From the NCBI GenBank assembly GCA_019306365.1, contig JAFDLS010000047.1:1-37514 (forward strand): DNA of 37,514 nt, written 5' to 3'. The DNA comes from Deltaproteobacteria bacterium. GTDB lineage: Bacteria; Desulfobacterota; Desulfarculia; Adiutricales; JAFDHD01. This document shows, one piece after another, positions 10,591-18,479 of the stretch. Positions within the stretch are counted from its first letter, which is position 1; every line of letters begins with the position of its first letter. Position numbers and translations under genes: made by a program. The notes below the pieces were generated by a model. The model searched no databases. It was not told where the DNA came from and worked only from the letters and a program-made list of their open reading frames with translations.

Positions 10591-12279
10591 ATTTGCGGAT
10601 TTGGTCCGCTTCGACGCCTTTGAGACCATTTCCCTGGCCGCCGCCAAGGTCTGCGCTGAAGGTTTCAGGCCGCCTAGCATTCGGGCGACCTCCTCAATTC
10701 GTTCATTATCAGACAACTGCCGGATATCAGTAACAGTGCGTCGCTCCCTGACTTCCTTGAACACCAGATGGTGGTGAGGAGCAAAGACGGCGATTTGAGG
10801 CAGATGTGTGATACACAACACTTGATGAAATGTTGAAAGGCCCTTAATCTTTCGGCCAATGACTTCGGCCACGCCACCACCTATCCCAGCGTCCACCTCA
10901 TCAAAAATTAGGGTCTGTACCTTTTCCTGTCCCGCCAGGAGGGCCTTTAGCCCGAGCATGGCACGGCTCAATTCTCCTCCTGAAGCGATCCGTGCCAGTG
11001 GTTTGAGTTTTTCCCCCACGTTGGGCGAAATCAGAAATTCTATCTCATCCCAGCCAACTGGGCCGGGGTCAATCGATTTGTTTTTTTCAACGAAGCGAAT
11101 CTGAAAATCGAGTTGAGGCATGCCCAGGGATTTAAGTTCTTCAGTCGCCGCAACTGACATACGATCCGCCGCACCTTTTCTCCGGTCCGAAAGATCCTCA
11201 GCATGCTTGCGAGCCTCCTCACCGGCTTTTGCGGCTTCCGCTTTTGTCGCCTCCAACTCCCGCTCCATCTCGGACAGCTTTTCCAGATCTGCCCCGGCCC
11301 GCCGGGCGTAATCCATGACTTCTTTCAAACCGGGGCCGTACTTTTTTTTAAGACGACTGATTAAACTGAGCCGTTCTTCGATTTCCTCCTGCCGATTTGG
11401 GTCGAAAGTCAACCGGTCCAGGTGATCGTGCAGCGCTTCTGCCGCGTCCGTTATCTTATAGTAGGCGTCTTCCAGTTCGGAAACCTGCGACGCGAGCTGA
11501 TCATCAATTGCAGCCGCTTTGCCCAAATCGGATCGAACCGCGTCCAGAACTTCGGTCACCGCGCCGGTTCGCCCATAGAGCTGGTCGTAACTATCACGAA
11601 CCGTGATAAAAATCTTTTCCGCGTTCCGAATAAAATTTCGCTCCTGTTCCAGGTCTTCATCCTCTCCGGGAACCAAATTGGCCGCCTCGATTTCCTTGAC
11701 CTGAAATTCATAAAGGTCAGCCTTTTCGTGAGCCGTATAGAACCTTTTTTCAAGGCTTGAAACCCTGGTTCTCAATTCCATCCATCGCTGATGAGCCGCA
11801 GCCATTTTAGCCCGTACCGCCATAAGACCGCCATACTGGTCGAGCAGAAGAAGCTGCACTTCCGGGTCGAGAAGACGCTGATGCTCATGCTGGCCGGAGA
11901 CAGTAACCAGGTCCTGGCCCAGACGCGTCAGTTGAGTCAGCGTTGAGAGGACCCCGTTGATATAAACGCGATTTCGCCCTGACCTAGTGATGACGCGTCT
12001 AATTATTACTTCCTCACTCTCTGGCAGCCCCAAATCTTCCAGCAGCTGTATGATTTCCTCAGACGCAGGCAGGCTAAAAACAGCCTGCACTTCCGCCTCA
12101 TCGCTGCCATCCCGAATCAGGTCGGCTGAGGCACGCCCGCCAAGGATGAGATTGACGGCGCCGATAATAATGGATTTTCCGGCGCCGGTCTCCCCGGTCA
12201 GAACATTAAATCCTGACCCGAAACTGAGTTCCAGCCGCTTGATCAAAGCAAAATTGTTGATAACCAGTTCTGAAAGCAT
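10588..12279 (-). CDS. recN: DNA repair protein RecN
   Basis: A 563-residue SMC-like ATPase that acts in double-strand-break repair. The N-terminal ATPase half has Walker A GETGAGKS (29-36). A coiled-coil section rich in Glu, Lys and Ala follows (about 160-390). The C-terminal half has the ABC signature ASGGELSR (about 430), Walker B TLIFDEVDAGIGG (about 455) and the switch His in CITHLPQIA. The length is normal. The stop codon TAG (complement of 10588-10590) is made from the last three bases of repeat A3, so the very end (KRTKSAN) may be altered from the ancestral form. It lies 37 bases after the pilB stop and may share its transcript. Confidence 0.96.
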   Translation of the reverse strand: MLSELVINNFALIKRLELSFGSGFNVLTGETGAGKSIIIGAVNLILGGRASADLIRDGSDEAEVQAVFSLPASEEIIQLLEDLGLPESEEVIIRRVITRSGRNRVYINGVLSTLTQLTRLGQDLVTVSGQHEHQRLLDPEVQLLLLDQYGGLMAVRAKMAAAHQRWMELRTRVSSLEKRFYTAHEKADLYEFQVKEIEAANLVPGEDEDLEQERNFIRNAEKIFITVRDSYDQLYGRTGAVTEVLDAVRSDLGKAAAIDDQLASQVSELEDAYYKITDAAEALHDHLDRLTFDPNRQEEIEERLSLISRLKKKYGPGLKEVMDYARRAGADLEKLSEMERELEATKAEAAKAGEEARKHAEDLSDRRKGAADRMSVAATEELKSLGMPQLDFQIRFVEKNKSIDPGPVGWDEIEFLISPNVGEKLKPLARIASGGELSRAMLGLKALLAGQEKVQTLIFDEVDAGIGGGVAEVIGRKIKGLSTFHQVLCITHLPQIAVFAPHHHLVFKEVRERRTVTDIRQLSDNERIEEVARMLGGLKPSAQTLAAAREMVSKASKRTKSAN

Positions 12280-12316
12280 GACCGAATCTAAAGCTGGTTC
12301 TCTAAAAAGTCTGGTT

Positions 12317-14122
12317 TCATTCTTCCGCTGTAACCTGCAACACTTCCTGATAGGTGGTGATACCTTGAAGCATGAGGCGCAAGGCGTTCTCCCGCAAAGA
12401 GATCATCCCTTCACTTTTGGCCACTGCTCGCAAAGCCGAGGCTTCCTGATTCGCCAGGGTCATCTGCTTGAGCTTTTCGGAATAAGGCATGACTTCGAAA
12501 ATAGCTCGCCGACCCAGGTAACCTGTCCCCCGGCATTTCTCGCACCCCCTACCACGGCTGAGTTTTATCTTGTCTTGACCCTTGAGTTTGAGGCCCAGGT
12601 TCAGGGCTTCCTCTTGAGTCAGGAAAAAATCCTCTTTGCAATGAACACAGACGCACCGCAGCAGCCGCTGGGCTTCCACTCCTATCAGGGTGGAAGCAAC
12701 CAGAAATGGCTTTACACCCAGGTCAATCATTCGCGTTATTGCCAGGGGCGCGTCGTTGGTATGTAAAGTTGATAGGACCAGGTGCCCGGTCAAGGCCGCC
12801 TGGATCGCGTATTCCGCTGTCTCAGAGTCCCGCAGTTCCCCGATCATAATAATGTCAGGATCCTGGCGTAAAACATAGCGGAGGATATTAGCAAAAGTGA
12901 TATCCACCTGCGGTTGAACCCCGATCTGATTGAAATCCTCAAAGACCATCTCAATAGGATCCTCGATAGTCGTAATATTTTTCTCAGGGCTGCCAATGTG
13001 ACGCAGTGTGGAATATAGTGTCGTGGACTTGCCGCTGCCAGTGGGGCCGGTAACTAAATTTATCCCATGGGGTCGATGTATGAAATCCTTATACTTTATC
13101 AAATCAGAGGGCGCTAATCCCAAGTTATCCAAATCCTGAAAAAGGATTTCAGGGTTCAATATGCGCAGAACCGCCTTTTCACCAAAAGCCACAGGTACGG
13201 TTGAAACACGAATTTCAGCTTCCTGCTCCTGGTGTTCGATCTTGATCCGGCCGTCCTGAGGCCTCCTTTTCTCGGCCATATCCAAACGGGAAAGGGTTTT
13301 AATGCGGGAAACGATCGCCGGATGGATCGTTTTGGGCAGGCGATAGACGTTATGCAATATCCCGTCAATGCGCATCCTAATGAGGGTTTCGTTGCGCTTG
13401 GGTTCAATATGGATATCACTGGCCCTCTGCTCAAAAGCGTACCCAATAAGGTAATCAACCGCGTTCTTAATATGCTGGTCTGTAGCCTGAATTTCCTCAG
13501 TCGATCTCAGGCGGACATACTGTTCCAGATTTCCTAAGTCTACTTGAGGGGTCGTGAATTGGCCTTCAGCACCGATGATCGAAGTTTTGAAACCATAAAA
13601 TTCACTGATCAGTTTCTTAATGTCCGTTTTTGTACTCAGAACCGGTTTGATATCATACTTGCTGACCCTTCGAACGTCATCCAGCACGGCTCCTCGGTTA
13701 AAAGGATTGTAAATGGCTACTTCCAGCGTATCATCAACAAGCTCAACCGGGACGACAAGATGCTTGAGGGCAAAGGAACGAGGCAGGGTTTTGGTGACTA
13801 TATCCAGGTCCAGTTCCAGGGGGTCGATTTTACGAAAAGGAAGGCCTGCATCCTCAGCCACAGCCTTCATGATCAGGTCTTCCGTCAGGATTTTTTCTTT
13901 TCGCCCAACAAGGGGTAAGGCGTATGAAGCCAAAACGTCAACGCTGCTTATGTCCTCGGCCTGGCGTTGATCGCTGACGTTTTCCTGACGGTATTTCCGC
14001 ACCAGTTTTTTACGCTGGGTTTTAAATGATTTTTGAACATGGACGACCTGGTCCTCAGAGAGTAATCCTTTTTCCAATAAAAGCTTGACTAGGTAGTCCT
14101 GGGTCATCTTTCTGAAAGCCAT
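12317..14122 (-). CDS. pilB: Type IV pilus extension ATPase PilB (GspE family)
   Basis: A 601-residue cytoplasmic hexameric ATPase that powers pilus extension. It has an N-terminal GspE-N/MshEN-like region (residues 1-180), a linker, then Walker A GPTGSGKST (about 358), Walker B-type DPDIIMIGELRD (about 418), the His box LSTLHTNDA, and a four-Cys zinc site (CVCVHC and CEKC, about 487-528). The usual GEIRD is GELRD here. GspE of a type II secretion system is the alternative; the minor-pilin operon and prepilin peptidase close by favour PilB. The ATG at 14122 follows GGGAG at good distance. The upstream pil operon ends at a terminator, so pilB needs its own promoter. Confidence 0.88.
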   Translation of the reverse strand: MAFRKMTQDYLVKLLLEKGLLSEDQVVHVQKSFKTQRKKLVRKYRQENVSDQRQAEDISSVDVLASYALPLVGRKEKILTEDLIMKAVAEDAGLPFRKIDPLELDLDIVTKTLPRSFALKHLVVPVELVDDTLEVAIYNPFNRGAVLDDVRRVSKYDIKPVLSTKTDIKKLISEFYGFKTSIIGAEGQFTTPQVDLGNLEQYVRLRSTEEIQATDQHIKNAVDYLIGYAFEQRASDIHIEPKRNETLIRMRIDGILHNVYRLPKTIHPAIVSRIKTLSRLDMAEKRRPQDGRIKIEHQEQEAEIRVSTVPVAFGEKAVLRILNPEILFQDLDNLGLAPSDLIKYKDFIHRPHGINLVTGPTGSGKSTTLYSTLRHIGSPEKNITTIEDPIEMVFEDFNQIGVQPQVDITFANILRYVLRQDPDIIMIGELRDSETAEYAIQAALTGHLVLSTLHTNDAPLAITRMIDLGVKPFLVASTLIGVEAQRLLRCVCVHCKEDFFLTQEEALNLGLKLKGQDKIKLSRGRGCEKCRGTGYLGRRAIFEVMPYSEKLKQMTLANQEASALRAVAKSEGMISLRENALRLMLQGITTYQEVLQVTAEE

Positions 14123-14147
14123 TACCTCTCCCGCAAACCGTTCTATA

Positions 14148-14319
14148 AGACCTCTGCAAAACTTCGTCCTTTAGCTGACCTCATGAGCGCTGCTTCGCTC
14201 ACGCTGCAGCGGCATACGTAGTGCGAAAATTTAAGTTTTCGAAATATTAGTAATATTCCTGCGGGTTAAATTTTCACCTTCCGCGATTTCAACAAAATTA
14301 CTGGTTCTGCAGAGGTCTC
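14148..14319 (+). repeat. Family B MITE-like repeat, copy B2
   Basis: A full copy of about 172 bases with terminal inverted repeats AGACCTCTGCA (14148-14158) and TGCAGAGGTCT (14308-14318). The core holds AAATTTAAG...TTAAATTTT flanking the palindrome AATATTAGTAATATT. There is no coding capacity. Its right end directly abuts family A copy A4. Confidence 0.9.
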
Positions 14320-14513
14320 TATAGTAATTGCCAGAATTACGTTTCGTTTGATTACCAAGGGAACAGAAGGCACTGCCAGCGGCCGCCATGATGTAACAAA
14401 TGGCAATTACCTGCCGTCTTGGCGTTTGTCATAAGACGGCTTATGAGAATGGCCGAAACTAAACCTTCTCCTATTCCAAGGCCAAACGAAACATATTTAC
14501 GGCAAACGCTCCA
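14320..14513 (+). repeat. Family A structured repeat, copy A4 (most diverged)
   Basis: A full-length copy. Where it differs from the other copies in paired arms, the partners change too: the inner hairpin is CATAAG/CTTATG (elsewhere CGTAAG/CTTACG), and the long-range stem is TTTCGTTTG/CAAACGAAA (elsewhere TTCCGTTTG/CAAACGGAA). The right stem keeps pairing through a G-T wobble (GGCAAACGC). Confidence 0.9.
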
Positions 14514-14552
14514 ACCCGTTTAAATTTACGCTAACACCAGGTATGAGGCAAG

Positions 14553-14580
14553 TAAAAAGAGCGGCCAGAAAAGGCCGCTC
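14553..14580 (-). terminator. Intrinsic terminator of the minor-pilin operon
   Basis: On the minus strand GAGCGGCC, a 6-base loop and GGCCGCTC form a perfect 8-bp GC-rich stem (14559-14580), followed by TTTTTA. It lies 62 bases past the stop of the last gene of the fimT-pilY1 operon and separates that operon from pilB. Confidence 0.92.
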
Positions 14581-14641
14581 CCGTTAATAATTATTTCGAG
14601 ACGGATCGAGTTTCGAATGCGTTATCGTTTTGTACCTTTAC

Positions 14642-14998
14642 TCACTCCGGCTGTGGTTTGAGAACTTGAATTTCCTTGAGTACGGGTTCACCGTCCCCTT
14701 CCTGATACCTGATTTTGGCCCAGGAGGGAATGTCGAGGAAGATAAGCGATATTCTAGTCTTGCTTGGCGAATAAATCACTGTATCGCGCTGGATCTTGAG
14801 CCTGCCTACATGCCGTATTTCGATGAAATCTTTGCCTTTATCGATAATTTTCACTATTTTCTCAATCATTACCGGCTGGCTTGTTTTTTCCTCATCGCTT
14901 ATACCCGGGTTCTTCGCGAAGATCGTGCTGGTGGGAAGAAGGGCCGTGACCAGAAATATTACTATCAAAAACTCAAATTTTGGATAGTGTCTATTCAT
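14642..14998 (-). CDS. Small exported protein at the end of the pil operon
   Basis: A 118-residue hypothetical protein. The N-terminus has a basic start (MNRHYPK), a hydrophobic core (FLIVIFLVTALL) and a likely signal peptidase site after TIFA, so it should be periplasmic. The mature part (about 88 residues) is rich in alternating hydrophobic residues (DFIEIRHVGRLKIQRDTVIY; ISLIFLDIPSWAKIRY) and is probably a small beta fold. I do not recognise a family. It begins 13 bases after pilY1 with ribosome binding site GAGGTG and ends before the operon terminator. By position it may be a pilus assembly accessory protein, but that is inference only. Confidence 0.72.
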   Translation of the reverse strand: MNRHYPKFEFLIVIFLVTALLPTSTIFAKNPGISDEEKTSQPVMIEKIVKIIDKGKDFIEIRHVGRLKIQRDTVIYSPSKTRISLIFLDIPSWAKIRYQEGDGEPVLKEIQVLKPQPE

Positions 14999-15011
14999 TA
15001 TTTACACCTCA

Positions 15012-18000
15012 TTATCTTTCCCGCCACCAAATAAGACCGGATTGTACATTCAAAGCGGGATTAATATTCACCTCGGTGACCACGCCGGTGGATTGCTGGA
15101 TGTAACCCTTAGCCCCTTCTTCCCGGCCGACATGCAGTCCGACGCTCGAACCCATGCCCACGCCGATGCTGATCTTTCTAACAACCAGTTCTTTTTCCTC
15201 TCCAATTACCGGTTCGGTGCCATTAGCGAAAATCTCCGAGGTAAACGCGGTGCCTGTCTCAAAATAGAGGCCCAGGAGGTTGGAGTTCCCGCCGAAACCG
15301 CAGGGGTCAGGATTAGGGATAAAGGTCGGCGTCAGAACGATACCTCCCAGAACCTTGGGTTCCGTTAAGACACGTTCTCTTTCCGCAAGTTCGAGCGCCC
15401 AGCCATCCAGGGTACCCATAAGGGTTATAAGCTCATCCCAATTACTAACAGGAGTTGGGGCGCCTTCAACGTCCAGATTCGTAAAAACATTAATATTTGT
15501 GACATCTAAAAGGTCTAAAAAGTCCACTGTATAGCCAACCGGATCCAACCCTAAATCCGAGTACATTGAATTGTTATAAAAGGGATCTTTTACCCCATAC
15601 ATAAACTGGGTTGAGGTGTCCATTTTATCCGCGTCACTATAGAAGCGGCCGGTTCCAAAATAGATCCAGAAATTGTTCCTGTGATCAATCGAAGCTGCGA
15701 GTCCCGCTGTTATTGGACCTTCTGAATTGAACATGGTCCAAAAGTCCCAATTGAGCGGATCAGGATCGTAAACCCAATTTCTTGGATCGGGATCAGTTTT
15801 GTCTATGGGTATCTGAAATTTATAAAGCTTGCCTTTCCAGGCAGACGGATTATAAGTTTCACCTATATAACCCACGTCCACGTTATAGTTCAGCCCCACG
15901 TCCACAGTAATAGGGGAACCCATGAAGGCATTACTTTCAGCCGTGTCGAAGGTGCCAATGTTAGCGGGATCCCGATAAAGCTCACCAGTTTTTAAATCCA
16001 CGACATAGATATGACCTCCGTGAGTGCTGGTGCCGTCATAATCCGTAGGACCGGAGCCGAAAACAGCATACCAGATTCCCTTGCCGGAATTCCCTTCCAC
16101 CCTGGCCACGGTTGGTATGACCGTGGTTAGACCCAATTCATCATACGTGCGTTCCCACAACAGCACGGGATTATGAGGATCGGTCACGTCCATAGCGAAA
16201 TAAGAAGGTTTGAAGGTACGGGTCTCAGGCACCAGTGTTCCGGTGCCGTCATCATAGTCGCCTTCGGACCAGATTTCCTTACCACCAAGGTTTAGGCCGC
16301 ATAAAAGGAGCGTGCCCCATCCATTCGGGTGATCAATGCCTGTTTGCGGGTCAACGCCGTCCGTAAATATCCGCGCGTCCACAACTCGAGGTTTGAGATC
16401 CACATAATAAACATGGGTGTAATCCGGGTTAGCCAGCCACTTGAGATGCGTCAGAAGAGCCTGGGGGATAAAAGCCCAAAGCTCATCTCCAAAATTCTCA
16501 GTCGTATACGGCGGCAGGTCCCCAACTTTATCACCGACACGGTCAAGGTACGAGACTTCAACCTCATTTACGCCAGTGGTTAACGGGTTATCTCCGGCAT
16601 TGAACCTCCCCAGCAGGAACGAGTGAAGCATGCCGTCATTGCCACCCACATAAACAACGGATTCGCGATCTCTGTACTTATCGAAATAGTCCTGGTATGA
16701 CCTGTCACCGTATATCACACCATAATTATCAAGCGGCTTGCCGATAGTTACAGGGGTTGAATGCACTATATCTCCCAGCTTCCAGAGATTTCCGTTAACA
16801 GTGCGATTTCGCAAATCAGGAGTGCCGCTCCATCCGGCGCTGTCACCCCGGATAAATTTTATCAGGTTAGTCACCCTGTCGTCATGAACAGCTCCAAGAT
16901 ACGCGTAGGCCGTATCGTCCTTGACTCCAAGGTATGGCTTGATCTCAGAACCGTTGGCGGTTGTAAACTCCAGATATTCCGATGTCCAATCAACTACCTC
17001 GTTTTTGTCCATGTCCACATAGGTCCAGATCTTGCGCTCCGAGGGGTCTCGCGTGGCCAGCTTGCTGCCTGCCCCCCAAATGGGCATCAATTCATCGAGA
17101 AGATGTTCGGTGGGATTATAATAATCATCCCCGTCAAATATCCCATTCCCGTTTGCGTCAACGAAAACCTTTTCACCGGTCACTGGATCTACACTGAACC
17201 GATAAAACTTGGCTTCCCCTGATCTGGCGTCGAAAAAGAACTCCACAATCTTATCCACGCCCAGGTTAAGCCCCGGGGAAGCGCCCGGAGTCGAGTCCGT
17301 ATCTTCTCGGAGTTGTCCCTGGCTGTCTACCCAAAGTGAATGCAGGTATCCGACCCATTTGATTTCCTCAATTCCGGTTGAAACTGAAGGCTTGAAATAG
17401 GCCTGCGTTAGAGTACCCTCACCTTCGGATGAGGTGGATAGCACTGAAACGGCAGTTCCCGAGGATGCCCGTCGAAGAATATCGGTAATTGCCAGAAGAA
17501 TTTGTTTCTGCAGTTCATAACCGTCTGTCGCCTCAAAGTAGGTGTCAGGAACGCCGTTAGCGTCCTCGTCCCACTCTTCCTGAAGATTGGGCCGTTTGTT
17601 GCCGTCTATATCCTCAAACCCACCATTCCTGGCCGCGTCTTTCAGCAAATCCCTGGCCTTTGGATCATCACCAAAGGCATAAATAGTATATAAAATCAGG
17701 TTTTGCTCTCCGCCAAGGTCGTCACGCAGATCATTTGTGCGGGCATACAGCGCGATATCATCAAGATAGTCGGAGCCATCGGAATCAAAGGTACCCGGGT
17801 CATTGCCATCAGCGTCATAATCTTTCAGGAAATCAGGTATATGTTTATCTTTTGTCGAAGCCCCGTCTGTTAATAAAATAACAAAACTCTTGGCGCACTC
17901 TATGAACTGATCCGTATAATACGGATCCATCAAATTGTTGAAAGGACCGGTGGCCCCGTTCGGATAATCCAGCCCGCTCTGCACGGATTCCTGTGCAAAG

Positions 18001-18203
18001 TACTGCATAGCCACGTAATACGCTTCCGCCAGAGGTGTCCAGGTATCAGCGCCCGTGTTTTGAAGGTCTGTAACAAGTGTTGTCATGTTTGTTCCAATGC
18101 GATTAGCAAGAGTCCCTCCACTTTCGCCTCTACCATCTCCTTCATTGAACCATATATTCCCCCAGCGGGCCTGATCCCCCACCCGCTGAAGAACACCCGC
18201 CAA
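15012..18203 (-). CDS. pilY1: PilY1-like pilus tip adhesin, C-terminal fragment
   Basis: A 1063-residue open frame holding the larger part of a PilY1/PilC-type protein. It includes the end of the von Willebrand A-like region (SFVILLTDGAST), acidic loops of the calcium-binding type (DANGNGIFDGDD; DEDANGVPD), and the PilY1 beta-propeller (YGDRSYQDYF, VYVGGNDGMLHSF, LWAFIPQALL, WYAVFGSGPTDYDG, GYIGETYNPSAWKGKLYKF). PilY1 sits at the pilus tip, mediates adhesion and counters retraction. The first usable start (TTG, 18203) is internal to the ancestral protein and has no ribosome binding site, so this piece is probably untranslated unless a frameshift is bypassed. See the entry for the whole locus. 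Confidence 0.85.
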   Translation of the reverse strand: MAGVLQRVGDQARWGNIWFNEGDGRGESGGTLANRIGTNMTTLVTDLQNTGADTWTPLAEAYYVAMQYFAQESVQSGLDYPNGATGPFNNLMDPYYTDQFIECAKSFVILLTDGASTKDKHIPDFLKDYDADGNDPGTFDSDGSDYLDDIALYARTNDLRDDLGGEQNLILYTIYAFGDDPKARDLLKDAARNGGFEDIDGNKRPNLQEEWDEDANGVPDTYFEATDGYELQKQILLAITDILRRASSGTAVSVLSTSSEGEGTLTQAYFKPSVSTGIEEIKWVGYLHSLWVDSQGQLREDTDSTPGASPGLNLGVDKIVEFFFDARSGEAKFYRFSVDPVTGEKVFVDANGNGIFDGDDYYNPTEHLLDELMPIWGAGSKLATRDPSERKIWTYVDMDKNEVVDWTSEYLEFTTANGSEIKPYLGVKDDTAYAYLGAVHDDRVTNLIKFIRGDSAGWSGTPDLRNRTVNGNLWKLGDIVHSTPVTIGKPLDNYGVIYGDRSYQDYFDKYRDRESVVYVGGNDGMLHSFLLGRFNAGDNPLTTGVNEVEVSYLDRVGDKVGDLPPYTTENFGDELWAFIPQALLTHLKWLANPDYTHVYYVDLKPRVVDARIFTDGVDPQTGIDHPNGWGTLLLCGLNLGGKEIWSEGDYDDGTGTLVPETRTFKPSYFAMDVTDPHNPVLLWERTYDELGLTTVIPTVARVEGNSGKGIWYAVFGSGPTDYDGTSTHGGHIYVVDLKTGELYRDPANIGTFDTAESNAFMGSPITVDVGLNYNVDVGYIGETYNPSAWKGKLYKFQIPIDKTDPDPRNWVYDPDPLNWDFWTMFNSEGPITAGLAASIDHRNNFWIYFGTGRFYSDADKMDTSTQFMYGVKDPFYNNSMYSDLGLDPVGYTVDFLDLLDVTNINVFTNLDVEGAPTPVSNWDELITLMGTLDGWALELAERERVLTEPKVLGGIVLTPTFIPNPDPCGFGGNSNLLGLYFETGTAFTSEIFANGTEPVIGEEKELVVRKISIGVGMGSSVGLHVGREEGAKGYIQQSTGVVTEVNINPALNVQSGLIWWRER

Positions 18204-18206
18204 ATT

Positions 18207-18306
18207 CCCCTCAAAAAAGTCCTCAGGTTCATCAGCCGAGTTTTTCTTAACGGCAACCCCTCAAAAAAGTCCTCAGGTTCATCAGCCGAGTTTTTCTTAA
18301 CGGCAA
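18207..18306 (+). repeat. 50-bp perfect tandem duplication inside pilY1
   Basis: Two identical 50-base units, 18207-18256 and 18257-18306 (unit starts CCCCTCAAAAAAGTCCTC). Because 50 is not a multiple of three, the duplication shifts the reading frame of pilY1. Confidence 0.97.
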
Positions 18307-18479
18307 TTGTATATCTGATTATATAATCAACAAAAGGATTAGAATCGTCATCCACATAGATATAGCCGTCCTTAATGCCGTAGTAAAAATCACCTTGATG
18401 AGGAGAAGCATTGGAGCCGATAAACCTTTTTATAAAACTGCGCCCAGTTTGAGCCGGCGTTTCACCATAATTGGTTTGA

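Larger units (their letters stand above)
14123..14641. other. Intergenic region: repeats B2 and A4 plus operon terminator
   Basis: Between the pilB start and the end of the pil operon, 14148-14513 is repeat DNA and 14553-14580 is a terminator. Only 25 bases next to pilB and about 40 bases before the terminator are unique. TATAGA (complement of 14142-14147) near the pilB-side end of B2 is a weak -10 candidate without a good -35. Confidence 0.75.

Noticed and set aside
11987-12766. Plus-strand open frame of 259 codons
   Set aside because: It lies antisense across the recN start and the pilB end, whose conserved motifs are on the other strand. Its Ser/Arg/Pro-rich composition is typical of an antisense shadow.
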